Source of the DNA: Paraburkholderia agricolaris
GTDB lineage: Bacteria > Pseudomonadota > Gammaproteobacteria > Burkholderiales > Burkholderiaceae
NCBI RefSeq assembly: GCF_009455635.1
Contig: NZ_QPER01000001.1
Span: forward strand, 3,968,001-4,032,000
Direction: 5' to 3'
DNA length: 64,000 nt
Shown: piece by piece, positions 63,955-64,000 of the stretch
Layout of the letters: each line of letters begins with the position of its first letter
Numbering within the stretch: the stretch's first letter is position 1
Made by a program: the position numbers and the translations under genes
Notes under the pieces: generated by a model
Told to the model about the DNA's origin: nothing
The model's database searches: none
Seen by the model: the letters and a program-made list of their open reading frames with translations, nothing else

Positions 63955-64000
63955 CTAACCTCCCCAAGAAACCTCGCCAAAGCCGATCGTCCAGCCGGAA
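63955..64000 (-). CDS. C-terminal end of the upstream partner gene, cut by the window
   Basis: In the frame that ends at TAG 63955-63957, the last 46 bases read as an open C-terminus SGWTIGFGEVSWGG followed by stop. The stop directly abuts the ATG of the winged-helix gene. This suits the toxin-like partner of the module, but only 14 residues are visible, so it is tentative. Confidence 0.35.
   Translation of the reverse strand, partial: SGWTIGFGEVSWGG

Overview
The window is high-GC proteobacterial DNA. It is almost certainly from a Burkholderiales genome, most likely the main chromosome of a Paraburkholderia. The basis is family recognition rather than a search: the ybgC-tolQRAB-pal-cpoB order, nrdR next to glyA, the homogentisate and glutaryl-CoA genes, a small 'MAKGQ'-type protein, and a dispersed palindromic repeat that I associate with Paraburkholderia. 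No phage, insertion sequence, CRISPR array or rRNA is present. There is one tRNA, tRNA-Lys(UUU).

Layout. 1-5.4 kb looks like the edge of a surface-polysaccharide region: the end of a secreted lectin/FG-GAP protein, a GT4 glycosyltransferase, and a lipoprotein with a glycosidase-like fold. 5.4-9.1 kb holds an APC permease, an SDR dehydrogenase and an AraC regulator. 9.1-10.0 kb is a large inverted-repeat element, followed by a 46-residue gene. 10.3-15.2 kb is a catabolic block of MFS carrier, type III CoA-transferase, HMG-CoA-lyase-like enzyme and LysR. 15.4-22.1 kb has LysE and TauE exporters, a BON protein, an array of 11-bp direct repeats, a membrane-anchored TAXI protein, a kappa-GST-like isomerase and a LysR regulator. 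22.1-28.3 kb is xanthine dehydrogenase xdhABC, with an N-terminally shortened xdhC, plus an MFS carrier. 28.3-29.0 kb is the second copy of the inverted-repeat element.

29.0-35.6 kb holds a class V aminotransferase, aspartate 4-decarboxylase and two tandem aspartate:alanine antiporters; together the last three can run an electrogenic aspartate decarboxylation cycle. 36-41.4 kb has D-lactate dehydrogenase, a ParB/Srx-like protein, a crotonase and two MFS exporters. 41.5-45.6 kb is a transporter-hmgA-fahA operon for homogentisate breakdown. 45.9-49.7 kb has a degenerate EAL protein, IclR/gcdH with a clear palindromic operator, and a 1-Cys peroxiredoxin. 50-51.5 kb is a yqjD-yqjE-like membrane trio. 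51.6-54.5 kb is a translationally coupled minor-pilin operon (fimT-pilV-pilW-pilX-pilE). 54.7-57.7 kb is nrdR, glyA and a YdfG-type SDR. 57.7-63.4 kb is the Tol-Pal envelope operon. 63.4-64 kb is tRNA-Lys with a consensus promoter, followed by a small DNA-binding protein that may be half of a toxin-antitoxin pair cut by the window edge.

The most unusual signals are non-coding. First, there are two ~0.7-0.9 kb palindromic elements. Each arm carries a 15-bp-stem hairpin, and one of the four hairpins shows a compensatory base-pair change. Second, a compositional flip is centred on both elements: keto-rich before, amino-rich after, running into the neighbouring genes. Third, there is a run of nine TCAT/TCAC cores at an exact 11-bp period upstream of the TAXI gene.
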